55,332 nucleotides of DNA from Elusimicrobiota bacterium (GTDB lineage: Bacteria > Elusimicrobiota > Elusimicrobia > F11). How positions within the stretch are numbered: position 1 is the first letter of the stretch; each line of letters begins with the position of its first letter. The stretch is from contig PLLH01000036.1 in NCBI GenBank assembly GCA_003140895.1, positions 9,929 to 65,260 of the forward strand. Reading direction: 5' to 3'. Below the pieces are notes generated by a model that saw only the letters and a list, made by a program, of their open reading frames with translations, had not been told where the DNA came from and did no database searches. Shown here piece by piece: positions 40,540 through 49,803 of this stretch. The translations under genes were made by a program, and so were the position numbers.

Positions 40540-41724
40540 ATGCCTAAACGAACTCATGTTGTTCACTTAATCACGCTGTTGGAGATGGGGGGAGCGCAAG
40601 GAAACACCATCTTCACGGTGAAACATTTGGATCCCAACCATTACGTCGCCCACTTATGGGCGGGGCGGGGCGCCTATTTTGATAAGGAAGTGAAAGTGGA
40701 TCTGGATTTGGCGGGGCGGCTCCGTTTCTTCCCTCGCTTGGTTCGCCCGATTCACCCCCTGTTTGACCTTGTCGCGGTTATCGAACTTTGGTGGGCCCTT
40801 CGAAAGCTGAAACCGAAAATCCTTCACACGCACTCCTCAAAAGCAGGCATCGTCGGACGCCTGGCCGGGTGGCTGGCCCGCGTCCCCATCATCATCCATA
40901 CGTATCACGGGTTCGGGTTTAATGAAGAGCAAAAGCCCTGGACGCGATGGTTTTTCATCCTTCTTGAAAAAGGAGTGGCCAAACTATCCACTCAATTGAT
41001 TTTCGTCTCGCACTCCAACATGGAAACAGCCCGGCAGTGCAAAATCGGACGCGACAGCCAATATGTTCTCATTCGAAGCGGCGTTTCCCTCCAATCCCTT
41101 CGCACGCGGGCAAGCCAGACAGACCGATTCGCCGTCAAATCGTCGCTTCAAATCCCAGATGACGCTCACGTCATCCTGACCGTTGGCCCTTTCAAGCCTC
41201 AGAAAAACCTCTCTGATTTCATCCAACTCGGCCGAGAACTCCTGAACCAGCAGAAAAACGTTCATCTGCTTATGATTGGAGACGGCGAATCCAGACCCAT
41301 GCTTGAGAAAATGGCTAAAAACTTAAAAATGGAACAACAGGTTCATATGCCGGGCTGGCGGAAAGATATGCCGGAGATCTTGTCTATATCAGATATTTTC
41401 GTATTAACCTCCCTTTGGGAAGGTCTGCCGCGAGCGCTGGTGGAATCCATGGCCATGGGGATTCCGGCCGTTTGCTACGAAACCGACGGCGTAACAGATT
41501 TACTCTCGCGAGGGGGAGGGTTCCTGGCCAAAAAGAAAGACCGTGAGGCGCTGACCCAATCCGTTTTGACCCTATTGAACGATAACGCATTGAGGGCCAA
41601 GTGCTCCGCTCAAGCAAAAGACTTGATCGGGATGGAGTTTGAAATCAATTATATGGTGAGACAACAAGAAGCCTTGTACGCTGAGCTCCTCAACCGCCTG
41701 CCCGCGTCCGCCGCCCACCCATGA
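40540..41724 (+). CDS. GT4 family glycosyltransferase
   Basis: The 394-aa GT-B-fold enzyme has an N-terminal acceptor domain (HVVHLITLLEMGGAQGNTI, a common start for GT4 enzymes, then ILHTHSSKAGIVGRLAGWLA). The C-terminal donor domain has VGPFKPQKNLSDFI, LLMIGDGESRPMLE, DIFVLTSLWEGLPRALVESMAMGIPAV and the EX7E-type glutamates in that segment. It probably adds a sugar to the chain begun by the WecA-like enzyme. It is the last gene of the glycan cluster. About 150 bases without a gene follow. Confidence 0.9.
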   Translation: MPKRTHVVHLITLLEMGGAQGNTIFTVKHLDPNHYVAHLWAGRGAYFDKEVKVDLDLAGRLRFFPRLVRPIHPLFDLVAVIELWWALRKLKPKILHTHSSKAGIVGRLAGWLARVPIIIHTYHGFGFNEEQKPWTRWFFILLEKGVAKLSTQLIFVSHSNMETARQCKIGRDSQYVLIRSGVSLQSLRTRASQTDRFAVKSSLQIPDDAHVILTVGPFKPQKNLSDFIQLGRELLNQQKNVHLLMIGDGESRPMLEKMAKNLKMEQQVHMPGWRKDMPEILSISDIFVLTSLWEGLPRALVESMAMGIPAVCYETDGVTDLLSRGGGFLAKKKDREALTQSVLTLLNDNALRAKCSAQAKDLIGMEFEINYMVRQQEALYAELLNRLPASAAHP

Positions 41725-41872
41725 AAAGAAGGCCGCTGGCCTAGACAACCCTCGACGAATAAATTAGGATGCGCTTTCTGTTCGCCACAGGACGAATCTC
41801 CTCCTCGGCGGATCCGTCCATTGGCGGACGCCGTGGCGGACTTCCATTCTCTTCTTGGAGTAAAACCCCGAC
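41725..41872 (+). other. Intergenic region before isocitrate dehydrogenase
   Basis: This 148-base gap holds no open frame I can support. It has a short GGCC repeat near 41735 and an imperfect hairpin (CGTCC 41815-41819 with GGACG 41826-41830). A weak TGGCCT-17-TAAATT pair just after the GT4 stop could be a promoter, but the match is poor. No terminator with a T run is seen. Confidence 0.3.
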
Positions 41873-42937
41873 ATGGCAAACGAACATAGAGTGACATTAA
41901 TACCCGGTGATGGAACCGGACCGGAGCTTGTTGAAACCGTAAAAGCCGTCTTGGCTGGAATCGGCGCGACGATTCATTGGGATGAGGTTGTGGCAGGCGA
42001 ATCGGCCATGGCCACGTTCGGTACACCCCTTCCAGAGAACGTCTTGGAATCCGTTCGAAAAAATAAAGTCGCTCTGAAAGGCCCCATTACCACTCCGATC
42101 GGGACCGGGTTTCGCTCCGTGAACGTGGCCCTTCGAAAAGAACTCAGCCTCTTTGCTTGCCTGCGACCCTGTAAATCCTTTCGGGGCGTGAAATCCCGAT
42201 ATTCCGGCATTGATCTCGTTTTCGTTCGTGAAAACACGGAAGATCTCTATGCCGGCGTCGAGTTCCCCAATAGTTCCAAAGAAGCCCAACAGATTATCGC
42301 CTGGGGAAAGGGGAAGATTTTCCCGGACGCCGGAATTTCCATCAAACCGATCTCCAAAACAGGAACCGAACGCGTGGCTCGATATGCGTTTGAATACGCC
42401 GTCAAAAACAAGAGAAAAAAGGTCACGGCGTCGACCAAGGCCAATATCATGAAGGTCACGGATGGCCTCTTTTATGAGGTGTGCCGGGAGGTTTCGAAAG
42501 AATACCCCACCATTCAATACGAGGAACGGCTTGTCGATAATTTGTGCATGCAATTGGTGGTTAAACCAGAGCTCTATGATGTTCTCCTTTTCCCGAACCT
42601 GTACGGAGATATACTCTCGGATCTTGGCGCGGGGCTTATCGGCGGACTTGGAATCGCTCCGGGAGCCAACATGGGCAATGGAATCGCCCTCTTTGAAGCC
42701 GTTCATGGAAGCGCCCCAAAATATAAAGGGCTCAACAAAGTCAACCCGACAGCCCTCCTTCTCTCCGCCAAATTGATGCTGGATTATCTGGGAGAATCCT
42801 CCATCGCATCGAAACTAGAACAAGCCATCGAAGCGGTTATTGCCGAGGGCACACACACCACCTATGATTTGGGTGGGAAGGCCGGGACCAAGGAAATGGG
42901 ACAGGCTATTGTGGCGCGCTTTAAAAAGTTGGCTTAA
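41873..42937 (+). CDS. NAD-dependent isocitrate dehydrogenase (isocitrate/isopropylmalate dehydrogenase family)
   Basis: The 354-aa beta-decarboxylating dehydrogenase converts isocitrate to 2-oxoglutarate with NAD. It shows VTLIPGDGTGPELV and the substrate loop RSVNVALRKELSLFACLRPCKS, which has the Ser-x-Asn pattern of isocitrate dehydrogenases rather than the leucine of isopropylmalate enzymes. FVRENTEDLYAGVEF, the metal aspartates in NLYGDILSDLGAGLIGGLG, and the nucleotide region EAVHGSAPKYKGLNKVNPTALLLSA follow. That region lacks the Lys/Tyr pattern of NADP enzymes, so NAD is likely. Homoisocitrate dehydrogenase is a less likely alternative. No other TCA gene is in the window. Confidence 0.87.
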   Translation: MANEHRVTLIPGDGTGPELVETVKAVLAGIGATIHWDEVVAGESAMATFGTPLPENVLESVRKNKVALKGPITTPIGTGFRSVNVALRKELSLFACLRPCKSFRGVKSRYSGIDLVFVRENTEDLYAGVEFPNSSKEAQQIIAWGKGKIFPDAGISIKPISKTGTERVARYAFEYAVKNKRKKVTASTKANIMKVTDGLFYEVCREVSKEYPTIQYEERLVDNLCMQLVVKPELYDVLLFPNLYGDILSDLGAGLIGGLGIAPGANMGNGIALFEAVHGSAPKYKGLNKVNPTALLLSAKLMLDYLGESSIASKLEQAIEAVIAEGTHTTYDLGGKAGTKEMGQAIVARFKKLA

Positions 42938-42957
42938 CTTACATTTTTTAAAACACT

Positions 42958-43416
42958 ATGCGCATTGCCGTTGCTGATATTCGAGCGGTTCACACGTACG
43001 AAAGTGAGACCGCGTTAGACGTCAAGAACGTCCTTGGAGCTCCCCCGGATTACGTCGAGTTTAACAGCCCGATCCAGGCCCGCGTGAAGGCGACGATATC
43101 AGGCGATGACATTTTGGTTTCAGGGAAAGCCGCCGTCAAAGCGACGCTGTGCTGCGGCAAATGCCTTGAGAAATACGAGTGGGAGATCAAAGCTGATTTT
43201 TCCCAAGCGGTGGAAGCCTCCATTGAAACGCTGGATTTGGTTCCGGAAATTCGCGAATCACTGTTGGTTGAGCTTCCCGTTCGTTTTATCTGTAAAGAAA
43301 CATGCAAAGGCATTTGCGAGAAATGTGGAATTAATAAAAATGTGTCAGAATGTGGATGTTCGACGCACACAGAATATGCCCGATGGGACATTCTGAAAAA
43401 AATGAAATTTAAGTAA
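42958..43416 (+). CDS. yceD: YceD/DUF177 family protein, large-subunit rRNA accumulation
   Basis: The 152-aa protein carries the DUF177 C-terminal half: LCCGKCLEKYEWEI, then the cysteine cluster FICKETCKGICEKCGINKNVSEC, and ending RWDILKKMK. YceD is linked to 23S rRNA and ribosome assembly and is nearly always found just before rpmF, as here. The four to six cysteines could bind zinc. ATG 42958 has no clear Shine-Dalgarno. A 20-base gap separates it from the dehydrogenase. Confidence 0.88.
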   Translation: MRIAVADIRAVHTYESETALDVKNVLGAPPDYVEFNSPIQARVKATISGDDILVSGKAAVKATLCCGKCLEKYEWEIKADFSQAVEASIETLDLVPEIRESLLVELPVRFICKETCKGICEKCGINKNVSECGCSTHTEYARWDILKKMKFK

Positions 43417-43452
43417 ACCGTTTTTTGATGACTATCATTACGAGGAGTTGAA

Positions 43453-43659
43453 ATGGCAAATCCAAAGAAGAAACACACACCGATGCGCCGGGACATGAGA
43501 CGGTCCGCGAATTTCCGTTTGGAAGCGGCAAGCCTCTCCACCTGTCCCAAATGCAAGGCGTCCACTCTTTCTCATCGTGTTTGCGGTGGATGTGGCTACT
43601 ACGGCAATGAGCTCGTCCTCCCCCCAAAACAGGAAAAGAAGAACCCAGAAGGAAAATAA
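43453..43659 (+). CDS. rpmF: 50S ribosomal protein L32
   Basis: The 68-aa L32 protein starts MANPKKKHTPMRRDMRRSAN and has an intact zinc ribbon (CPKC ... CGGCGYY), so this is the zinc-binding form and not the cysteine-free zinc-starvation paralogue. A GAGGAG site precedes the ATG. plsX follows three bases after the stop, the usual order in bacteria. Confidence 0.97.
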   Translation: MANPKKKHTPMRRDMRRSANFRLEAASLSTCPKCKASTLSHRVCGGCGYYGNELVLPPKQEKKNPEGK

Positions 43660-43662
43660 CCG

Positions 43663-44676
43663 ATGAAAATTGCGCTTGACGCTATGGGGGGCGATAGAGG
43701 CATTTCAGTCAATGTTCAAGGCGCCATCCAAGCCTGTCAGGAATATCCTGACATCGAAGTTATTTTGGTGGGAGATGAGGCACAAATCAAAGCAGAGCTG
43801 AGCCGATTTGACATCTCGAAAAATTGTCGGATCAGCATTCATCATGCCTCCGAGCTTGTGGGAATGCATGAATCCCCGGCCGAATCCTGCCGGGCCAAAC
43901 CCGATTCCAGCATTATGGTCTGCGCGAAACTTCATGCCGCCGGAACCGTGGATGGCCTCGTTTCAGCCGGCAACTCCGGGGCGACCATGGCCGCTTCCTT
44001 GTTCCATCTCAAACGGTTGGAGGGAATTTCCCGGCCAGCCATCGCCACAATCATCCCAACCATGGACGGCCATTGTGTGATGTTGGACATGGGAGCCAAT
44101 GTCGATTGCAAACCAAAGCATCTCGTTCAATTCGCCGTGATGGGAGCGGTTTACCATGAAGCCATTTTTAAATCCAAACGCCCCACGGTCGGGCTTCTCT
44201 CTATTGGAGAGGAAGAATCCAAGGGGAATGAATTGACCTTGGAGACCCACCAACTATTGAAAGAAAGCGGCTTAAATTATATCGGCAACATCGAAGGACG
44301 CGATATCCCGATCGGAAAAGCGGACGTGGTCGTTTGCGATGGATTTGTTGGGAACGTGGTCCTGAAATTTGCCGAAGGGCTGGCCGCCACCATTATTAAA
44401 CTCATTAAAGGTGAATTGCAGGGACATCCCTTGGCGATTTTCGGAGGTCTCCTGTTGAAAAAAGCGTTCAAGCGCATCAAAAAAAGAATGGACCCGGCCG
44501 AATACGGCGGCGCACCGCTTCTTGGCGTCAATGGAATATCCATCGTATCCCACGGGGTTTCAAACGCCGTTGCCATTAAAAACGCCCTTCGCGTCGCTTC
44601 CGAGTTGTACGAGGACAATATCTGCGACCACATTCAAAAACAACTCGAAAAAATATCCGCGTCCGTTCCCGCATAA
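43663..44676 (+). CDS. plsX: Phosphate acyltransferase PlsX
   Basis: PlsX makes acyl-phosphate from acyl-ACP, feeding PlsY in phospholipid synthesis. The 337-aa Rossmann-like protein starts MKIALDAMGGDRGISVNVQG. It has VSAGNSGATMAASLFHLKRL, the LDMGANVDCKPKHLVQFAVMG segment and VVCDGFVGNVVLKFAEGL. Its position between rpmF and fabH is the classic arrangement, coupling membrane lipid supply with ribosome production. Confidence 0.96.
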   Translation: MKIALDAMGGDRGISVNVQGAIQACQEYPDIEVILVGDEAQIKAELSRFDISKNCRISIHHASELVGMHESPAESCRAKPDSSIMVCAKLHAAGTVDGLVSAGNSGATMAASLFHLKRLEGISRPAIATIIPTMDGHCVMLDMGANVDCKPKHLVQFAVMGAVYHEAIFKSKRPTVGLLSIGEEESKGNELTLETHQLLKESGLNYIGNIEGRDIPIGKADVVVCDGFVGNVVLKFAEGLAATIIKLIKGELQGHPLAIFGGLLLKKAFKRIKKRMDPAEYGGAPLLGVNGISIVSHGVSNAVAIKNALRVASELYEDNICDHIQKQLEKISASVPA

Positions 44677-44686
44677 TCCACCCCCT

Positions 44687-45700
44687 ATGAAAAACACAAC
44701 TGAGAAAAAAATAAAAATCAACATTATCGGCACAGGCTCCTGTGTCCCAGACAACGTTGTGACGAACAACGATTTGGCTAAAATTGTCGAGACATCGGAT
44801 GAATGGATCACAACCCGGACAGGAATCAAAGAACGCCGGATCGCCGAACCGGGAACCGCCACCTCCGATCTCGCCATCAAAGCCGCCAAGAAGGCCTTAG
44901 AAGCATCGAAAATCGACCCTCAGAAGCTCGACCTCATCATTACAGCCACCTGTACGCCGGATCACCTCTTCCCGTCCGTATCGTGCTTGGTCCAGCATGC
45001 CATTGGAGCCACGAACGCGGCGGCCTTCGACCTGTCCGCCGCCTGTTCCGGATTCATCTATGCGCTCAACGTTGGGCGGGGACTTCTGGAGTCGGGGATT
45101 TACAAAAACGCGCTGATCATAGGAGCCGATGCGCTCAGCAAGTTCACCGATTGGAAAGACAGGGGAACCTGCATTCTCTTTGGAGACGGGGCCGGCGCAC
45201 TGATTTTGGAAAGCAGCGTCTCCGACGATAAATCTCACACGATCTTAAGCGTTGATTTGGGCGCCGATGGGTCTCAAACCAATATTCTGTTGATCCCTGG
45301 CGGAGGATCCCGCCATCCCATCACGGACAAAGGGATCGACCCGGCTTACCCTCCCTTTATTCATATGGATGGAAAAGAAGTCTACCGGCATGCCGTGATA
45401 CGAATGATCCAAACGGCTAACAACGCCTTACAAGCGGCCGGAAAGAAACCGGCTGATCTCGCGCTTTTAATTCCGCACCAAGCCAACCTTCGAATCATTG
45501 AATCCATCGCCAAACGAATGCAAATACCGATGGAAAAGGTCTTTTTGAACATTCACAAGTACGGGAACATGTCGGCCGCCACCACCATTGTGGCGCTGGA
45601 TGAAGCCTCGAGGTCGGGACGCCTTAAATCAGGGGACTTGGTCGAATTGATGGCCTTTGGCGCCGGATTTACCTGGGGAGCCGCTCTCATCCAATGGTAA
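44687..45700 (+). CDS. fabH: 3-oxoacyl-ACP synthase III FabH
   Basis: FabH starts fatty-acid synthesis by condensing an acyl-CoA, usually acetyl-CoA, with malonyl-ACP. From ATG 44687 the protein is 337 aa with the catalytic triad: Cys120 (LSAACSGF), His in LIPHQANLRII and Asn in KYGNMSAAT. The longer open frame reaching back to 44522 overlaps plsX and is not used. The N-terminal ITTRTGIKERRIA is the family CoA-binding loop. Its 3' end overlaps fabD by seven bases. Confidence 0.95.
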   Translation: MKNTTEKKIKINIIGTGSCVPDNVVTNNDLAKIVETSDEWITTRTGIKERRIAEPGTATSDLAIKAAKKALEASKIDPQKLDLIITATCTPDHLFPSVSCLVQHAIGATNAAAFDLSAACSGFIYALNVGRGLLESGIYKNALIIGADALSKFTDWKDRGTCILFGDGAGALILESSVSDDKSHTILSVDLGADGSQTNILLIPGGGSRHPITDKGIDPAYPPFIHMDGKEVYRHAVIRMIQTANNALQAAGKKPADLALLIPHQANLRIIESIAKRMQIPMEKVFLNIHKYGNMSAATTIVALDEASRSGRLKSGDLVELMAFGAGFTWGAALIQW

Positions 45701-46641
45701 AACGAATCTCTTTCCTTTTCCCTGGACAGGGGTCCCAATACATAGGCATGGCCAAAGAAGCCTCTTCGGCTTCTCCCAAGGCCGCCGCCCTTCTCGAACA
45801 AGCGGACCGGATTATGGGGTTCCCGCTATCCCGCATGATGTTTGAAGGCCCGGAAGAGAAATTAAAGGAAACGAGCATCACGCAGCCCGCTCTTTTTTTG
45901 GCCAGCGCCGCCGCGCTCGAACTCGTGAAGGAGAGAGGAATCAAGCCGGAATGGGTGGCCGGCCACTCCGTGGGAGAATACGCGGCGCTTTATGCCGCCG
46001 GGGTCTTGGGGTTTGAAAATGCCCTCCGGCTCGTTCGCGCGCGCGGGGAAGCGATGCATGAGGCGACTCAACAAACGAAAGGAACCATGGCCGCCATTAT
46101 CGGGCTTGATTCAGCCCGGTTGACTGAAATTTGCGTTCTCGTCTCGCAAAATGGAGAGGTCTGCGCTCCAGCCAATTTTAACTCAGGTTCCCAAACCGTC
46201 ATCGCGGGCACGGAAAAAGCGGTTCTCATGGCCATGGAAAAAGCCAAAGAGGCGGGGGCGGCCAAAACCGTTCAACTTAATGTGGCCGGGGCTTTTCATT
46301 CACCCCTCATGTCAGGGGCCGCTCAGAAGATGAAAACCATCATCGAATCGACGCCCTTTTCCAAAGCCATCACCCCCGTCGTTACCAACGTGGATGCCCA
46401 ACTCACAATCGATCCGGACGAGTTCAAACGGAAGCTCAGCCAGCAAATCGATCACCCCGTCCGGTGGGAGGAATCCCTGAAAAAGCTGATTGCGGGGGGA
46501 ACCGATGCCTTTATTGAAGTCGGAGCGGGAACGGTTCTTAGCTCCATGGCCAAACGTCTGGATCGGCAAAAATTAGTCTACGCCACCGACGACATGCCCT
46601 CAATTGATAAAGATTTCTCTTTGATTGCCGATAAAAATTAA
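45694..46641 (+). CDS. fabD: Malonyl-CoA:ACP transacylase FabD
   Basis: FabD loads malonyl groups onto ACP. The 315-aa protein has FLFPGQGSQYIGMA near the N terminus and the catalytic serine in VAGHSVGEYAALYAAG (Ser92). The arginine region LVRARGEAMHEA and catalytic histidine in GAFHSPLM are also present. The start overlaps the end of fabH. About 70 bases separate it from fabG; they contain a small CGGCT/AGCCG hairpin and two TGATCA sites, and no obvious promoter. Confidence 0.95.
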   Translation: MVKRISFLFPGQGSQYIGMAKEASSASPKAAALLEQADRIMGFPLSRMMFEGPEEKLKETSITQPALFLASAAALELVKERGIKPEWVAGHSVGEYAALYAAGVLGFENALRLVRARGEAMHEATQQTKGTMAAIIGLDSARLTEICVLVSQNGEVCAPANFNSGSQTVIAGTEKAVLMAMEKAKEAGAAKTVQLNVAGAFHSPLMSGAAQKMKTIIESTPFSKAITPVVTNVDAQLTIDPDEFKRKLSQQIDHPVRWEESLKKLIAGGTDAFIEVGAGTVLSSMAKRLDRQKLVYATDDMPSIDKDFSLIADKN

Positions 46642-46712
46642 CTAAATGATCACGGCTCGCTAAAGCCGCAAGGCACTCAAGCGAAGCCCTGATCAACACG
46701 AAGGAGCACTTT

Positions 46713-47456
46713 ATGCGTTTAAAAGACAAAGTCGCCGTTATTACCGGCGGGGCCCAAGGGATCGGACGATCCATCGCTGAAACATACGCCAAAGAAGGCG
46801 CCAAGCTGGCCTTGTTTGATGTCGTTCTTGAGACGGTTCAAAAAACGGCGGCCGAAATCAAGTCCCATTATAATGTCGACACGTTTGCCGCCAAAGTGGA
46901 CGTCACGAAGATCGAAGAAGTGGAGAACGGGATGAAGCAAGTTGTTGACACCTTTGGCAAAATTGATGTATTAGTCAACAACGCTGGCATCACAAAAGAC
47001 AATTTAATCCTTCGTATGTCCGATGCCGAGTGGGATGCGGTCCTGGCGGTCAACCTCAAAGGACCGTTTAATTGCACCAAAGCCGTTTTCTCTCCAATGC
47101 GAAAAGCCGGGGGGGGCCGGATCATCAATATCAGTTCCATTGTCGGCCTCATGGGAAACGCCGGACAAGCCAATTATTCCGCCTCCAAAGGCGGTCTGGT
47201 CGCGTTGACCAAAACAACGGCCCGTGAATTTTCCAAAAAGAATATTCTTGTCAATGCGATCGCCCCGGGGTTCATCCGGACGGCGATGACCGACAAATTG
47301 ACAGATGATGTCAAAGCAGCTTTAGCAGCGCAGATTCCGCTGGAAAGGCTCGGAGAAGCCCAAGATGTGGCCAACGCGGCCCTTTTCTTGGCCAGCGATG
47401 AAGCCTCCTATATCACCGGACAAGTCATCTCGGTGAATGGGGGAATGTACATGTAG
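46713..47456 (+). CDS. fabG: 3-oxoacyl-ACP reductase FabG
   Basis: FabG is the NADPH-dependent short-chain reductase of the elongation cycle. The 247-aa protein shows the cofactor motif [14 protein letters not shown] (residues 89-92), and the catalytic Ser141/142, Tyr155 and Lys159 (NYSASKGG). The C-terminal PGFIRTAMT and [16 protein letters not shown] are typical of FabG. A GAAGGAGCAC ribosome site lies before the ATG. acpP follows after about 80 bases. Confidence 0.95.
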   Translation: MRLKDKVAVITGGAQGIGRSIAETYAKEGAKLALFDVVLETVQKTAAEIKSHYNVDTFAAKVDVTKIEEVENGMKQVVDTFGKIDVLVNNAGITKDNLILRMSDAEWDAVLAVNLKGPFNCTKAVFSPMRKAGGGRIINISSIVGLMGNAGQANYSASKGGLVALTKTTAREFSKKNILVNAIAPGFIRTAMTDKLTDDVKAALAAQIPLERLGEAQDVANAALFLASDEASYITGQVISVNGGMYM

Positions 47457-47538
47457 AACCCAGGCTTTCGGAGTTGGGAATGACAGAGGTGTTATCGATC
47501 CCAAATCCCAAGTCCTGGATATTATTCAGGAGGAACTT

Positions 47539-47778
47539 ATGGCAGAAGACATCGAACAAAAAGTAAAAGATATTATTGTTGAACAACTGGGCGTGGATGC
47601 GGCGGAAGTGAAAACCGAAGCGTCTTTCGTTAACGACCTTGGCGCTGATTCACTGGACACGGTTGAATTGGTGATGGCCCTGGAAGAATCCTTCGATATG
47701 GAAATTCCAGACGAAGAGGCCGAGAAGATCCAAACGGTTGGCCAGGCTGTTGATTACATCAAAAGCCACAAAAAGTAA
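47539..47778 (+). CDS. acpP: Acyl carrier protein
   Basis: The 79-aa acidic protein carries growing acyl chains on a phosphopantetheine attached to Ser38, in the motif [17 protein letters not shown]. The start ATG 47539 has CAGGAGGAAC just upstream; the open frame extends back into fabG but has no ACP-like sequence there. It is followed by a strong terminator, so the upstream fab genes probably end their transcript here. As a source of hydroxyacyl groups it also serves LpxA and LpxD. Confidence 0.97.
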   Translation: MAEDIEQKVKDIIVEQLGVDAAEVKTEASFVNDLGADSLDTVELVMALEESFDMEIPDEEAEKIQTVGQAVDYIKSHKK

Positions 47779-47803
47779 AACCTCTGTAACCTTTCTATGA
47801 AAT

Positions 47804-47840
47804 CCACAGAGCCCGCCTGAGGCGGGCTCTGTGGCCTTTT
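47804..47840 (+). terminator. Rho-independent terminator after acpP
   Basis: A perfect 14-bp GC-rich stem (47804-47817 with 47821-47834) with a TGA loop is followed by CCTTTTC. The T run is short. It lies between acpP and fabF, so it may set the ratio of ACP to downstream enzymes rather than end the transcript fully. Confidence 0.82.
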
Positions 47841-47855
47841 CGGAAACAATAAATC

Positions 47856-49100
47856 ATGAAAAAAATCGTGATCACAGGCGTCGGGGTTGTTAGCCCCATT
47901 GGTATTGGGAAAGAAGCCTATTGGAAATCGCTCTCAACGGGGCAAAACGGGTTTGGCCGCATCACCCGGTTTGATCCGGTCAATTCCGACTGCAAGATCG
48001 ACGCCGAGGTCAAGAATTTCGACCCAACTCAGTACGTGGATAAGAAACGGGCACGGCGAATGGATCTTTTCACCCAATTCGCGATGGCGGCCGCTCATTT
48101 GGCTGTCAAAGACGCCGGATTGGATGTAACACATATCAACCGCGAACGAGCCGGGGTCATCGTTGGTTCAGGAATCGGTGGGCTGCCCACCATTGAAAAC
48201 CAGCACTCCATTCTCCTTGAAAAAGGCCCTCATCGAGTCACCCCTTTTCTCATTCCCATGCTGATCACGAACATCGCTCCGGGAGAAATCGCCATCGATT
48301 TTGGATTTACCGGACCCAACTATTCCGTTTCGTCCGCCTGCGCCACGGCCAATCAAGCGATCGGAGCTGCTCTGCGGCACATGCGATACGGCGACGCGGA
48401 CATCATGATTGCCGGCGGAACCGAAGGCGCCATCACCGCACTCGGTGTGGCCGGTTTCTGCCAAGCGCAAGCGCTTACCGTGGATTATAACGACAACCCA
48501 GCCAAGGCCAGCCGCCCGTTTGACGCGAAAAGGTCCGGTTTTGTCATGGGCGAAGGGGCCGGTTTGGTCGTTCTTGAGACGGAAGAACACGCGAAAGCGC
48601 GGGGAGCTAAAATTTACGGAGAATTGGCTGGATTCGGCGCCACGGATGATGCCTATCACATCACGGCGCCTCACCCGGAAGGGCAAGCCGCCTCGAACGC
48701 CATGCGACTCGCGATTAAAGATGCGGGTCTTCTGCCGACCGATATCAATTACATCAACGCCCATGGAACGTCGACAGCGCTGAACGACAAAACGGAAACG
48801 AAAGCCATTAAAACGGTGTTTGGAGAGTATGCCCGTCAAATTCCCATTTCCTCTACGAAATCGATGACCGGCCATCTTCTGGGGGCCGCGGGAGGCGTCG
48901 AACTCATTGCGACCCTTCTTTCGATGGAAAACAACCTGCTCCATCCAACCATCAATTATGAGACCCCTGACCCCGAATGCGATCTTGACTACGTCCCCAA
49001 TCAACCACGCCCTCATCAAATTAAGGCCGCGCTCTCAAACTCCCTGGGATTTGGAGGCCATAATGCCGTCATCGTCATTAAAAAGTACGCCGCCAACTAA
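47856..49100 (+). CDS. fabF: 3-oxoacyl-ACP synthase II FabF
   Basis: FabF elongates acyl-ACP with malonyl-ACP. The 414-aa condensing enzyme has the catalytic Cys162 in VSSACATANQAIG and the two histidines in NAHGTSTALND and TGHLLGAAGGVE. The KSMTGHLLGA lysine and the NSLGFGGHNA C-terminal loop are present. The GGAAAC before the ATG is a weak ribosome site. The 3' end overlaps rnc by 38 bases. Confidence 0.96.
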   Translation: MKKIVITGVGVVSPIGIGKEAYWKSLSTGQNGFGRITRFDPVNSDCKIDAEVKNFDPTQYVDKKRARRMDLFTQFAMAAAHLAVKDAGLDVTHINRERAGVIVGSGIGGLPTIENQHSILLEKGPHRVTPFLIPMLITNIAPGEIAIDFGFTGPNYSVSSACATANQAIGAALRHMRYGDADIMIAGGTEGAITALGVAGFCQAQALTVDYNDNPAKASRPFDAKRSGFVMGEGAGLVVLETEEHAKARGAKIYGELAGFGATDDAYHITAPHPEGQAASNAMRLAIKDAGLLPTDINYINAHGTSTALNDKTETKAIKTVFGEYARQIPISSTKSMTGHLLGAAGGVELIATLLSMENNLLHPTINYETPDPECDLDYVPNQPRPHQIKAALSNSLGFGGHNAVIVIKKYAAN

Positions 49101-49776
49101 TTTAGGACTCTTTGAAAAAAAAATCAGGCTGAAATTTAAAAGTCCGAAACTCCTGGAAGAAGCCTTCACGCACAAGTCGTACGCTATTGAGCATGGGATT
49201 TCATCAAACAATGAGCGGTTGGAATTCCTAGGGGACAGCATCATCTCCGCGGTGGTGGCGCATTATCTCTTTAAACGGTTCTCAAATGAAGACGAGGGGC
49301 GCCTCTCGAAAATGAAGTCCCAGATTGTTTCACGGAATAACCTGACCACGTGGGCCGAGGATCTAGAGCTGGGGCAGTTCCTTCTTTTGAGCCAGGGAGA
49401 AGAAGCGACCGGAGGCCGCAAACGCGAAAGCCTTCTGGGAAATGTGTACGAGGCCTTGGTCGGTGCCATTTTTCTTGATCAAGGGTTTTCGCGAGCCCAA
49501 CGGTTCATCATGCGCCAGTTGGCCAAGAAGAAAAGAATTATTGAAAACGATTTCAAAAGCAAGCTGCAGGAAATAGTCCAAAAAAAATACAAGACGCCGC
49601 CCCTGTATCACGTGATCAATGAAATCGGGCCGGATCACGAAAAACGGTTTACGTTGGAAGTCAGAATCAATAAACGAGTTCTGGGGCAAGGAGAAGGCCG
49701 CTCTAAAAAAGAAGCGGAACAATGCGCCGCTAAAGAGGCGTTAAAAACTCTTCGAACAAATCCAGAGTCGCAATAA
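49063..49776 (+). CDS. rnc: Ribonuclease III
   Basis: RNase III cleaves double-stranded RNA in rRNA processing and mRNA decay. The 237-aa enzyme has the signature ERLEFLGDSIISAVV, where the glutamate and aspartate bind Mg, and the second acidic site in GNVYEALVGAIFLDQG. A C-terminal dsRNA-binding domain follows (FKSKLQEIVQKKYKTPPLYHVI, GEGRSKKEAEQCAAKEAL). ATG 49063 with GGAGG six bases upstream is preferred; it lies inside the end of fabF. Longer frames starting at 48907 read as fabF shadow. acpP-fabF-rnc is a common neighbourhood. Confidence 0.95.
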   Translation: MPSSSLKSTPPTNLGLFEKKIRLKFKSPKLLEEAFTHKSYAIEHGISSNNERLEFLGDSIISAVVAHYLFKRFSNEDEGRLSKMKSQIVSRNNLTTWAEDLELGQFLLLSQGEEATGGRKRESLLGNVYEALVGAIFLDQGFSRAQRFIMRQLAKKKRIIENDFKSKLQEIVQKKYKTPPLYHVINEIGPDHEKRFTLEVRINKRVLGQGEGRSKKEAEQCAAKEALKTLRTNPESQ

Positions 49777-49803
49777 CAGTCGAATAGACAGGAGGAACAC
49801 CCA

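Noticed and set aside
41806-41833. Hairpin before isocitrate dehydrogenase as a riboswitch or terminator
   Set aside because: The stem is short with a bulge, no T run follows, and no known riboswitch core was recognised.
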